Of a stretch of 64,000 bases of DNA, positions 18,003-26,219 are shown in pieces; within the stretch, counting starts at the first letter, position 1; every line of letters starts with the position of its first letter. The position numbers were made by a program, and so were the translations under genes. The DNA comes from JBDGYW01 sp964580055. Its GTDB lineage: Bacteria > Gemmatimonadota > Gemmatimonadetes > Gemmatimonadales > GWC2-71-9. A model generated the notes under the pieces. It was not told the DNA's origin and made no database searches. It was given only the letters and a program-made list of their open reading frames with translations. The DNA lies in NCBI GenBank assembly GCA_964580055.1, contig CAZOJI010000020.1, positions 13,078-77,077 on the forward strand. The letters run 5' to 3'.

Positions 18003-19649
18003 TCAGGACAAAACTTCACGGATCCTCTCCAAACCAGCCTTCGTGTCTCTCCCCAGGTTGACGCGAAGGATCCGCCTGCCGCGTTGGGATAGCGCCCTGT
18101 AGTCGCCGAGAGCCTGAGCGGCGATCAACTCGCCAAAGGTGAAATCGGTTTCTGGAACGGCGACGTCGTTCGCCGGTTCGTCCACCAACTGCAGGAACAG
18201 CCCGTTGTTGGCGCCGCCTTTGTGTAGCTGGCCGGTGGAATGAAGAAACCGCGGCCCAAACCCGAGCGTGGAGGCCACGCCGAGCCTCTTTCCAAGTTCC
18301 GTTCTGATGTCCTGGAGCTTGGCGACATGTTCCGTGGAGGCGTGCAGATAGGCCTGGACGCATAGGTAGTCGCCAGGGCTGGACACAGCCCACCTGTCGA
18401 TTTCACGTTTGAGGCTCGTCTCGTCAGCAGCGTTCAGGGCGAGATCCCTTGCCTCGTCACCTGCTGCATCCTTGGACGCCATTGCTTCCTTTGCCAGGTT
18501 CTTGGCAAGCTGCACATCGGGTTGATTGAAAGGGTGAATGCCTAGTACAACCCCCCCCGCCGCCGTGGCGAGTTCCCAGCGGTACATCTCCGCACCGAGA
18601 TCAATCTCATGTTTCATCGTCACGGAAACCACGGGGTGACCGGCCTCCGCGAGTTTGTCGAGATGTGTCCGTACTTCTCGATCGCCGTAGCCGGCCAGTG
18701 ACAAGCCAACGAACACACGGTCACTCGAGTAGGATTCGGGCGCAGAGACGATTTCGCCGTCGATCGGCACTATGCCTTTGCCATCCTTTCCCAAGCTCTC
18801 CGCAACCAGCTGTTCGATCCAGGCCGGGAAAGAAGCCAGAGCCGGCGAGCAAAGGAACGTGAGTTTGTCGATTCCCTCGGTAGCTAGCGTGCCGAGGGTC
18901 ACGCCGAGCCGCAGGCTGGGGTTCTGCGATGCGGGGGTGGCACCGGAAGATGCCTGCACCATGGACCTGGCGCTTTCCAGCAGCTCCGCCACCTCAGCAC
19001 CGATCAGTCCGGCAGGCACCAAGCCGAACACGCACAGGGACGAATACCGTCCTCCAACCGACGGAGGTGCGAGGAATACGCGTCTGAAGCCGCGCTCTCC
19101 GGCCAGCGTCTCCAATGCGCTGCCAGGGTCCGTTATCGCAACGAAATGCTGCCCCGGGTTCGAAGACAGCCGGCCAACCCGTTCCCAGAAACTGCGGTAG
19201 AGAGACAGTGTTTCCAGAGTGGTTCCGGATTTGCTGGAAACGACGAACAAGGTCTGCTCTGGGGCAATCGTTCTCTCCACGGCCTGGACCGCTTCCGGGT
19301 GCGTCGAGTCGAGCACTAGCAATGACGGATACCCGGAAGCGCTACCGAACGTCTTACCAAAGACTTCTGGTGCCAGGCTCGACCCTCCCATGCCGAGGAG
19401 CACTATGTGGCGGATGCCTGCATCCCGAATCTCGGCGGCGAATGACCGAATCGATTCGACGTGCTGTAATGATTCCCCGGGCAGCTCCAGCCACCCTAGT
19501 CTGTCGCTGAGTTCCGTGGGGTCGCTGGACCAGAGTGTGTAATCTTTGTCCCATATCCGTCCGCTGACACCCTGGGCGTCCCACGCCTGCAGTGTGGCGT
19601 CAACGGCGTCGTTGAGCTTCGAGTCGGGCAATCTGATATCAGTATCCAT
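18003..19649 (-). CDS. pgi: Glucose-6-phosphate isomerase
   Basis: 548 residues. It shows the paired SIS folds of phosphoglucose isomerase, with LLGMGGSSLAPEVFG and VVSSKSGTTLETL for phosphate/sugar binding, and GGRYSSLCVFGLVPAGL in the middle. It resembles the isomerase half of the fused transaldolase/phosphoglucose isomerases more than the E. coli-type enzyme, but no transaldolase domain is attached here. It would interconvert glucose-6-phosphate and fructose-6-phosphate in the cytoplasm. The ATG at 19649 is the clear start. It is a single gene with 188 bases to its upstream neighbour. Confidence 0.88.
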   Translation of the reverse strand: MDTDIRLPDSKLNDAVDATLQAWDAQGVSGRIWDKDYTLWSSDPTELSDRLGWLELPGESLQHVESIRSFAAEIRDAGIRHIVLLGMGGSSLAPEVFGKTFGSASGYPSLLVLDSTHPEAVQAVERTIAPEQTLFVVSSKSGTTLETLSLYRSFWERVGRLSSNPGQHFVAITDPGSALETLAGERGFRRVFLAPPSVGGRYSSLCVFGLVPAGLIGAEVAELLESARSMVQASSGATPASQNPSLRLGVTLGTLATEGIDKLTFLCSPALASFPAWIEQLVAESLGKDGKGIVPIDGEIVSAPESYSSDRVFVGLSLAGYGDREVRTHLDKLAEAGHPVVSVTMKHEIDLGAEMYRWELATAAGGVVLGIHPFNQPDVQLAKNLAKEAMASKDAAGDEARDLALNAADETSLKREIDRWAVSSPGDYLCVQAYLHASTEHVAKLQDIRTELGKRLGVASTLGFGPRFLHSTGQLHKGGANNGLFLQLVDEPANDVAVPETDFTFGELIAAQALGDYRALSQRGRRILRVNLGRDTKAGLERIREVLS

Positions 19650-19837
19650 GTGACGGTCCTGTGCTACAAAGTCGGGTCTTGGAGATCTGCGCTCGGGTTT
19701 GGGAGCGCTGCGAACGGTGACAACGCATTATCGAAGCGAGGGCATTCAACCGAGGTCTCGCCCGGGCATTTGCGAATGATGGCCGGAGAGGACCCCGATT
19801 CGGGCCGCGACGCTTGGAGGTCGAGAGAACGAACGAC

Positions 19838-21133
19838 TCACACCAGCAACGCGATCGCGTGAATTACCCGGTCGATCTCGTCCATCGTATTGTATATGTG
19901 CGGTGACAGCCTGATTCCATCGAACTCCCCACCCATTGCCGCACAGCCTATCCTGTGCTCGCTGTAAAGTGCATTGTAGAGATCGCGGGTGGCCACGCCA
20001 GGGAGCGCGAAGACGACGACCCCGGCACTGAGCTTGGGAGCCAACGGAGTGTGGAAACGGGCATTCGGAAATCGCTCTGAAAGCGCCCGCTTGACGCCGC
20101 CGGCCAACGCGCGCACCCTGGCTTCGATCCGGTCGGCCCCGATGGCGCCATGGAAATCGCCAGCGGTCCCCATTGCGGACACGGCTGCATCGTCTCGCTG
20201 GCCCAGGTTCTCGAACTTCTGGGCGCCGTTTTCCAGCGCAGAGGCCCAACCTACCCCCACGTTGCTGGGCCAGAGACCTTCAATTCGGTCGCGGCGCACG
20301 TAGAGGATACCCGCCTCCTTCGGCCCGACAAACCACTTATGTGAGCTTCCGGTGTAGAAATCGCACCCCATGTCGTGCAGGTCCACCTTCAGGGCCCCGA
20401 ATGTCTGTGCCCCGTCGACCAGCGTGAGAATATCCCGTTCGCGTGCCAGTCGACACAGTTCCTTTGCGGGCGCGGCGGTACCCGAGATGTTGGATACGTG
20501 ACTGAACGCAAGCACTCTGGTTCTGGAGTTCAGCGCGTCGACAAAGCGCTGCAGCAGCTCCTCGCTCGTTTGCGGGGACCGCGGGGTCGTTACTCGCACT
20601 ACTCTGAACCCGTAACGTTCGGCTCGGACATCCCATGCCACATTGTTGGTCGGGTGGTTCTGGTCCCAGATCACAACCTCGTCGCCGGGTCCGAGGGTGA
20701 GACCATTCACAACCGTATTGTTGCCCTCGCTGGTGTTCCGCGTGATCGCGATCTCGTTGGAATCCGCGCTCAGATACGCAGCCAGTTTGGCTCTACACGC
20801 TTCCTTGAGTTCGGCGAACTTGGCCCGATTATGGAAGGATGCATCGGTGTCTACATCAGCGGTGAGGCTTCGAACCGCTTCGATGACAGGGTAGGGCGAG
20901 GGGCACAGATTGGCGGCGTTCATGAGGATCAAATTCGGCCTGAGTGAGAATTGGTCCTTGACCAGTTTCCAGTATCGTTCGTCGTCTACTGGTAGGTCGG
21001 CCAGGAGGCGGCCAATATCTGTCGTGGAGCCGGAGTGCGGCTTTGTGGAGGCGTGAGCCGCCTTGGAGACCGCCGTCGCGGCAGCTCCTCCAGCCAGGGT
21101 TTTCAGAAATCGACGTCGGCCATGGGCGGTCAT
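19838..21133 (-). CDS. Tat-exported class V aminotransferase (isopenicillin N epimerase-like)
   Basis: 431 residues from the ATG at 21133, preceded by GGGAGTGGGAAT; a longer open frame upstream is unlikely. The N-terminus is a twin-arginine signal (GRRRFLKTLAGGAAATA), so the cofactor-loaded enzyme is probably exported folded. The PLP fold shows SEGNNTVVNGLTLGPGDEV, an Asp in LTLVDGAQTFGAL, and the Schiff-base lysine in GSSHKWFVGP. Members include cysteine desulfurases and isopenicillin N epimerase-like proteins. The missing desulfurase cysteine context makes an epimerase or lyase role more likely; the substrate is open. It is transcribed divergently from the korA operon. Confidence 0.85.
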   Translation of the reverse strand: MTAHGRRRFLKTLAGGAAATAVSKAAHASTKPHSGSTTDIGRLLADLPVDDERYWKLVKDQFSLRPNLILMNAANLCPSPYPVIEAVRSLTADVDTDASFHNRAKFAELKEACRAKLAAYLSADSNEIAITRNTSEGNNTVVNGLTLGPGDEVVIWDQNHPTNNVAWDVRAERYGFRVVRVTTPRSPQTSEELLQRFVDALNSRTRVLAFSHVSNISGTAAPAKELCRLARERDILTLVDGAQTFGALKVDLHDMGCDFYTGSSHKWFVGPKEAGILYVRRDRIEGLWPSNVGVGWASALENGAQKFENLGQRDDAAVSAMGTAGDFHGAIGADRIEARVRALAGGVKRALSERFPNARFHTPLAPKLSAGVVVFALPGVATRDLYNALYSEHRIGCAAMGGEFDGIRLSPHIYNTMDEIDRVIHAIALLV

Positions 21134-21521
21134 ATTCCCACTCCCATCTGCGGGGGTTGTGATCGGTGTGTTGCGTGAAAAGATACGGATTGAGCGAAAA
21201 GCCGCCAGGGATTTACGTGAACGTTGCGTTTGGGAGTCCGGTATCCACTTTACAGTGAGGAAGTTACGCCAAATCAAGGCCGAGAAATCTGACTGTCGCA
21301 TATCGCGGCTGAAATGTGTATTTTTCGGTTCCGTTTTTTGACGCTAGCCAGTCTTTCCGAGGCTGTTTGCTGAATCATAGATTGTCGTCAAACGGACCCG
21401 TCCCGGAGCGGCGTGTTTGCGGAGCTATGGCTTCGACGTCGCGGGGACGGGTTCTGTGCAGGATCGAAGTAAATTGGGACGGGTTGAGACACGAAATGGC
21501 CCACTTGGGCAAAGGCACACA
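21134..21521. other. Divergent intergenic region, 388 bases
   Basis: This gap separates the minus-strand aminotransferase from the plus-strand kor-rnf operon and must hold promoters for both. It is locally AT-richer (for example TGTATTTTTCGG around 21318), but I could not pick a -35/-10 pair with confidence and saw no riboswitch-like fold. An in-frame extension of korA reaches back to 21417 but lacks coding character. Confidence 0.5.
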
Positions 21522-23423
21522 ATGACTACAACAGCAAAAACGACCGAAGCAGAGAAGACCGTCCAGAAGAAAGAAGTCATCGAAGCCGCACAGTTCACCG
21601 TAGAGGTCGTATCCGATTCTGGGGAGGGAGCGCAGAAGTGCGCTCAGATCTTTGCGAGCGTATCGGCGAAGATGGGTAACGGCACCTGGAGCGTGGAGAT
21701 CATTCCCGCCGAGATCCAGCCGCCGCCGCGGACTCCGACGAGCGCCAGCGGCAACCGCATCCGGATCGGCACAGATACGGTATCAAATTGGGGAGATTCG
21801 GCTGACCTCGCGGTTGCTTTCAACGAACAGGTGGTGCTTCAGCGCCATCGCCTGAACGCTTTGGCGAAGGGCGCGATCATCCTGATCGACGAGAAGTGGG
21901 CAAAGCACGAAGATCCGGATATACAGAAGGAGTACCAGGACGCTATGGAAGAGATGGCTCCTGGTGAGTACCGGTTCGTGCCGTTCCCGCTGGAGGAGGA
22001 GTCACTCAAGGTCGTCGAGGATCCGACAAAGGGAAAGAACATGCTGGCCCTCGGCGTTCTGGCCTCCATCTTTTCACGAGATCTCGATATGATCCGTGAC
22101 TTGATCCTGTACCTGTTCAAGAAGAAGTCACAGGAGATCAAGGACAACAACCTCGCGTTGCTGGAAGCGGGTTACAGATGGGCCGAAGAAAACGCCGAAT
22201 TCAAGGTTGACGTGCCCACGAAGAAGTCCGACCAGCCGATGGTCGTGATGAACGGAAACCAGGCGGTCGGCTTCGGGTGTATCGCCTCCGGAATGGAATT
22301 GTGCTCGATGTACCCGATCACGCCGGCGACCTCCGCATCCCACCATATCAGTGAGATGTTCGAGAAATTCGGCGGAATCGTCCACCAGGCCGAGGACGAG
22401 ATCGCCGCTGCCGGCGTTGCCATAGGCGCGTCGTTCGCCGGCAAGGTGGCTTTCACGATCACATCGGGTCCGGGTTTGGCACTCAAGACCGAGTTTCTCG
22501 GTCTGGCGGTGATGACTGAGACGCCGCTCGTCGTCGTGGACGTTCAGCGAGGTGGGCCGAGCACGGGGTTGCCGACCAAGGTCGAGCAGTCTGATCTGTT
22601 GGCTGCCATCTTCGGACAAACGGGTGATGCTCCGCACGTGGTAATGGCGCCCGCAACCATGGAGGAATGCTTCCAGAGCGCCATCACCGCGAGGCGAATC
22701 GCGGAGGCGTTCCGCTGCGTCGTCATCGTGCTCACGGACGCCAACCTGGCTACCGGGCAGCAACCGTTCCCGCGCCCGGATCTGAAACCCGAGTGGTTCT
22801 CCGGTCCCCCGGACCTCAGTCCGGTGCCCGAAGGCACGCTGCCTTACGACTGGGATCCCAAGCTCGGCCTCTCGCGGCGAGTCATACCGGGGCAGTCCAA
22901 CGGGATGTTCATCGCAACCGGGCTTTCGCACGACGAGCGCAGCAAGATTGCCTATGACTCCGAGACTCACCAGCGTGCCTGCATGATGCGAAGCCGCAAG
23001 ATGGCCGTCTTCCAGTCTACATTGAAGCCGTCGAAGATCCATGGCGACGATAGCGGAGACCTGTTGGTGGTGGGCTGGGGCAGCACTATGGGGACCATTG
23101 AGGAGGCGGTAGACCGGGCTCGAGACGAGGGACTCGCGGTCTCCTCGCTCCACCTGAGGTTCCTCTCGCCCCTGGAGTCCGGGCTCAAGAAGAGACTCAG
23201 CCGCTTCAAGAAGGTGATGACGGTTGAGATCAACTACAGCGACGAAACGACAGATCCCTACATAAATGAAGAGAACCGCCGCCGCGGCCAACTCAGTTGG
23301 CTGTTGCGCGCAAGCACACTGGTAGACGTGGATTGCTGGACGCGGGTGCCGGGCGAGCCGCTGCAGCCCGGCAAGATCCTGCAGGCCATTCGCGATAAGC
23401 TGCCGAATGGAGACAGAGCATGA
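21522..23423 (+). CDS. korA: 2-oxoacid:ferredoxin oxidoreductase, fused gamma-alpha subunit
   Basis: 633 residues from the ATG at 21522. Residues about 20-190 form the gamma domain, and about 215-630 the alpha (pyrimidine-binding/transketolase-like) domain with GCIASGMELCSMYPITPATS, HQAEDEIAAAGVAIGAS and VDVQRGGPSTGLPTKVEQSD. This gamma-alpha fusion is typical of two-subunit KorAB enzymes. With KorB it would oxidise 2-oxoglutarate or another 2-oxoacid to the acyl-CoA and reduce ferredoxin, or carboxylate in reverse. The substrate cannot be fixed from sequence. It is the first gene of the operon that continues to apbE, and its stop overlaps korB by four bases (ATGA). Confidence 0.93.
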   Translation: MTTTAKTTEAEKTVQKKEVIEAAQFTVEVVSDSGEGAQKCAQIFASVSAKMGNGTWSVEIIPAEIQPPPRTPTSASGNRIRIGTDTVSNWGDSADLAVAFNEQVVLQRHRLNALAKGAIILIDEKWAKHEDPDIQKEYQDAMEEMAPGEYRFVPFPLEEESLKVVEDPTKGKNMLALGVLASIFSRDLDMIRDLILYLFKKKSQEIKDNNLALLEAGYRWAEENAEFKVDVPTKKSDQPMVVMNGNQAVGFGCIASGMELCSMYPITPATSASHHISEMFEKFGGIVHQAEDEIAAAGVAIGASFAGKVAFTITSGPGLALKTEFLGLAVMTETPLVVVDVQRGGPSTGLPTKVEQSDLLAAIFGQTGDAPHVVMAPATMEECFQSAITARRIAEAFRCVVIVLTDANLATGQQPFPRPDLKPEWFSGPPDLSPVPEGTLPYDWDPKLGLSRRVIPGQSNGMFIATGLSHDERSKIAYDSETHQRACMMRSRKMAVFQSTLKPSKIHGDDSGDLLVVGWGSTMGTIEEAVDRARDEGLAVSSLHLRFLSPLESGLKKRLSRFKKVMTVEINYSDETTDPYINEENRRRGQLSWLLRASTLVDVDCWTRVPGEPLQPGKILQAIRDKLPNGDRA

Positions 23424-24376
23424 TTGAGACTACAGCGCCATCGTTTCTTGGCTGCAGCATCGACGACGATCGCGAATTCTCCATGGGGGATTACGAAGGC
23501 GGCATCGCCCGCTGGTGCACCGGATGTGGTGACCACGCGATCTACACCGCGGTGAAGCGCCTTCTGGAAACGGAGCAACTGCCACCCGAGCAGACGGTGT
23601 TCGTGTCGGGCATCGGCTGTTCCAGCCGGTTTCCGCACTACTTCAAGACATACGGCTTCCACAGCCTGCACGGCAGGGCACTGCCCGTGGCCACCGGCAT
23701 GAAGCTGAGGCGTCCGGATCTCCACATCTTCGTTGCCACAGGTGACGGCGATTGCTGCTCCATCGGGGCAGGACACTGGATGCACACTACGCGCTACAAT
23801 CCCAACATGGTGGTCATGATGTTGGACAACGGCGTGTACGGTTTGACGAAGAATCAAACTTCGCCGACTTCACCGCGAGGATTCCCGAGCAATACACAAC
23901 CCCAAGGTGCTGTGTTGAATCCACTGAATCCACTGACCGGCACGCTTGGCATATCCAATGTCTCGTTTGTTGCGCAGACGGCCGACTGGATTCCGGATCA
24001 TTTGTACGAAACGATATCTGCGGGTTTCCACCACAAGGGATTTGCCTTCATCAGGATTCTGCAGCGCTGCCCGCAGTACACGAGTTCGATCTTCGCGGAG
24101 GCCGTGCGGAATCCCGATCTGACGGAGCTCATGGTCCATACCGACGGCATCAGGATTGACGAAATCAAAGACATATACAAGAAGCACGTCTACCACGATC
24201 CATCGGATCTCGTGGAAGCGCATCGCATGGCCGCCAATCCGGCACGCCTCCTGTTGGGGCTGTATTACAGGAACGAGTCAGCCCCCATTTTAGAGGAAGT
24301 CCGGGACGTACCTCGTCGGTCGGTCGAGGAAAAGATTGAAATACTGAATACGGAGCTAGACCGTTATGCCGTCTGA
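23420..24376 (+). CDS. korB: 2-oxoacid:ferredoxin oxidoreductase beta subunit
   Basis: 318 residues. It binds thiamine diphosphate and one [4Fe-4S] cluster. The cluster and TPP region shows WCTGCGDHAI and SGIGCSSRFPHY, and the TPP motif starts at ATGDGDCCSIGAGHWMH and ends with MLDNGVYGLTKNQTSPTS. It has the usual beta-subunit length. Its ATG overlaps the korA stop, and its own last 11 bases overlap the next gene, so the subunits are translationally coupled with an unrelated downstream protein. It is the catalytic partner of KorA and the electron exit to ferredoxin. Confidence 0.93.
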   Translation: MIETTAPSFLGCSIDDDREFSMGDYEGGIARWCTGCGDHAIYTAVKRLLETEQLPPEQTVFVSGIGCSSRFPHYFKTYGFHSLHGRALPVATGMKLRRPDLHIFVATGDGDCCSIGAGHWMHTTRYNPNMVVMMLDNGVYGLTKNQTSPTSPRGFPSNTQPQGAVLNPLNPLTGTLGISNVSFVAQTADWIPDHLYETISAGFHHKGFAFIRILQRCPQYTSSIFAEAVRNPDLTELMVHTDGIRIDEIKDIYKKHVYHDPSDLVEAHRMAANPARLLLGLYYRNESAPILEEVRDVPRRSVEEKIEILNTELDRYAV

Positions 24377-25349
24377 CGAACGGATAGAGCAGGCACTCGA
24401 GATCGTATCAACACAGGCACAGGCGTTTCGGTCCGCCCTCGCGGCAACGATCGACCAAATGAGTGCATTCGCGCATACTCAGGGCGCTGCAAAGGACCAA
24501 AAGTCGGAGCTGATTGCCGTCGAACTCGGTCCTTTCGCCAGCGAATTGGTCGATCCGAATGAGTTTTCCCAGTATGCCGGAGATACTGCGCAATCGAGCG
24601 CGCAGGCCTTGCAGGTTGTCAAGAAATCACAGGAAACTCTGGAAGAACTGGCCGACAAAGGGGACGAGTTTCTGGTGGTGGAAGTGGAGAGTGGCGGCAG
24701 CCTCTGGCATTCCATAGCGCAGCGACTTGGCGAGTTGGGCCGTGCATTTGCCGCGGCGCGCGCCTTTGAAACGGCAAAGGCCAACGGTGAGGCGGTTGAA
24801 TCGGTTGGCTCCCTGCCATTCGCCAAATGGAGCAGCAGAGAACGTCGTCTCGCTCCGCCGCTGGTGGTGATCGTGGACGGAGCCGACTGCCATGCCAACG
24901 CATTGGCTGATTTCCTCGACGGGAGCTTGAAGGTCATCGTGCTTCTGAGAGGCGAATCCACGCCTGCGCCGCTCGTGCGACTCATAACTCCGGGTACCTT
25001 CGTCGCACAAGCCACCGAGGTGTCGGGACTGAAGCGCCTCGGCCAGTGGGAAGGTCCCGGCATCGGCGCCGTAGTACCCGAGTTGGCCGCGCTGTTCGTA
25101 CACGATCCCAAAGGTGGGCCGGAGTCGATCGATCGTTTGAAGATCAGCTATCTGCCGGAAGACAAACGCAGGAAACCGCTGGGTGGCGTCAGCGTCGCAC
25201 AGCAGGCGGAAGAGATGCGCCAGTTGAAGGCGCTCGGTGAAGCACCGAAAGCCGCCGCGGTAACAGAGGAAAAGGAGGAACCGGTCAATCCCGCCGACAA
25301 ACTCGCAGCTTGGCTGCTCACACGGGTTGATCTGGATGACGAAGGATAA
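24366..25349 (+). CDS. Unrecognised 327-residue protein inside the kor-rnf operon
   Basis: I do not recognise this family. It starts inside korB (11-base overlap) and ends nine bases before rnfB, so it is firmly in the operon. The first 120 residues are mostly helical (EQALEIVSTQAQAFRSALAAT). The middle, about 155-225, has alternating hydrophobic strands (PPLVVIVDGADCHANALADF, LKVIVLLRGE), as in a small alpha/beta domain. The end is charged, with SYLPEDKRRKPLGGVSVAQQ. There are no cysteine motifs for clusters, no signal peptide and no membrane helix. It is soluble and probably cytoplasmic. It could be a regulatory or assembly subunit joining the oxidoreductase to Rnf; that is inference from position. 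Confidence 0.7.
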   Translation: MPSDERIEQALEIVSTQAQAFRSALAATIDQMSAFAHTQGAAKDQKSELIAVELGPFASELVDPNEFSQYAGDTAQSSAQALQVVKKSQETLEELADKGDEFLVVEVESGGSLWHSIAQRLGELGRAFAAARAFETAKANGEAVESVGSLPFAKWSSRERRLAPPLVVIVDGADCHANALADFLDGSLKVIVLLRGESTPAPLVRLITPGTFVAQATEVSGLKRLGQWEGPGIGAVVPELAALFVHDPKGGPESIDRLKISYLPEDKRRKPLGGVSVAQQAEEMRQLKALGEAPKAAAVTEEKEEPVNPADKLAAWLLTRVDLDDEG

Positions 25350-25358
25350 GAAGGACGT

Positions 25359-26219
25359 ATGGACCTAATAGAAATTCTACGCTCGACGGCGATAGTTGCC
25401 GGGGTGGGCTTGGTATTCGGTGTCCTCATAACTATTGCCCATCTCAAGCTCAAGGTCTGGGAAGACCCTCGTATAGATGAAATCGCGGACATGCTACCCG
25501 GCAGCAACTGCGGTGCTTGCGGGCAGGCCGGGTGCCGTGCTTTTGCCGAGGCCCTCATTGCGGGAAAGATCCCTCCGGCCCAGTGCACCGTCATGGGTCC
25601 CGAGGATGTAGAGGAGGTTGCGGCCCTACTTGGCGTTGATGCGGGCGAGTCGCAAAAGCGGGTGGCTCGGCTGCTTTGTGCCGGCGGAACCGACGTGGCA
25701 GTCCAACAGGCCGAATATCGCGGCATGCAGACGTGCAAGGCAGCCGTGGCCGTGTCGGGAGGCGGCAAGGGCTGCGCCTGGGGATGCCTGGGCCTCGACG
25801 ATTGCAAGGAAGCATGCGGCTTCGACGCGATCATAATGAACGACAATGACCTTCCAGTCGTCTTGCCCGAAAAATGTACGGCATGTGGCGACTGCGTAGA
25901 GGCCTGCCCGCTCGATCTCTTCACGATCATGCCGATGGAGCAGAAGCTGATCGTGCAGTGCAAGAACCAGTTGGCAGGCGACGATGCGGAAGACATGTGC
26001 AAGGTGGCTTGTAACGCCTGCGCCAGGTGCGTTGCCGATGCTGCACCTGGGTTGATAAAAATGGTGAACAACCTTCCAGTGATCGATTACGAAAAGAACG
26101 ATCTGGCAAGTCCCGAAGCTGCCAGCAGGTGCCCTACTGGAGCCATCGTCTGGGTGGACGGACAACAGTTCGCTGACACCCTGGAGTTGGCTAGGAGTGG
26201 TAAAAATGAAACAGAATAA
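25359..26219 (+). CDS. rnfB: Rnf complex subunit B (ferredoxin-type)
   Basis: 286 residues. An N-terminal membrane anchor (about 8-28) is followed by the RnfB [4Fe-4S] domain with NCGACGQAGCRAFAEAL. Then come ferredoxin-like cluster sites: ACKAAV-type cysteines in the GCAWGCLG region, CTACGDCVEACP, and CKVACNACARC near the end. In Rnf it accepts electrons from ferredoxin and passes them into the membrane complex. Placement is unusual: rnfB comes before the other rnf genes and is separated from them by a 5-kb PFOR-like gene, whereas rnfCDGEAB is the familiar order in clostridia. Its 3' end overlaps the next gene by 14 bases. Confidence 0.93.
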   Translation: MDLIEILRSTAIVAGVGLVFGVLITIAHLKLKVWEDPRIDEIADMLPGSNCGACGQAGCRAFAEALIAGKIPPAQCTVMGPEDVEEVAALLGVDAGESQKRVARLLCAGGTDVAVQQAEYRGMQTCKAAVAVSGGGKGCAWGCLGLDDCKEACGFDAIIMNDNDLPVVLPEKCTACGDCVEACPLDLFTIMPMEQKLIVQCKNQLAGDDAEDMCKVACNACARCVADAAPGLIKMVNNLPVIDYEKNDLASPEAASRCPTGAIVWVDGQQFADTLELARSGKNETE

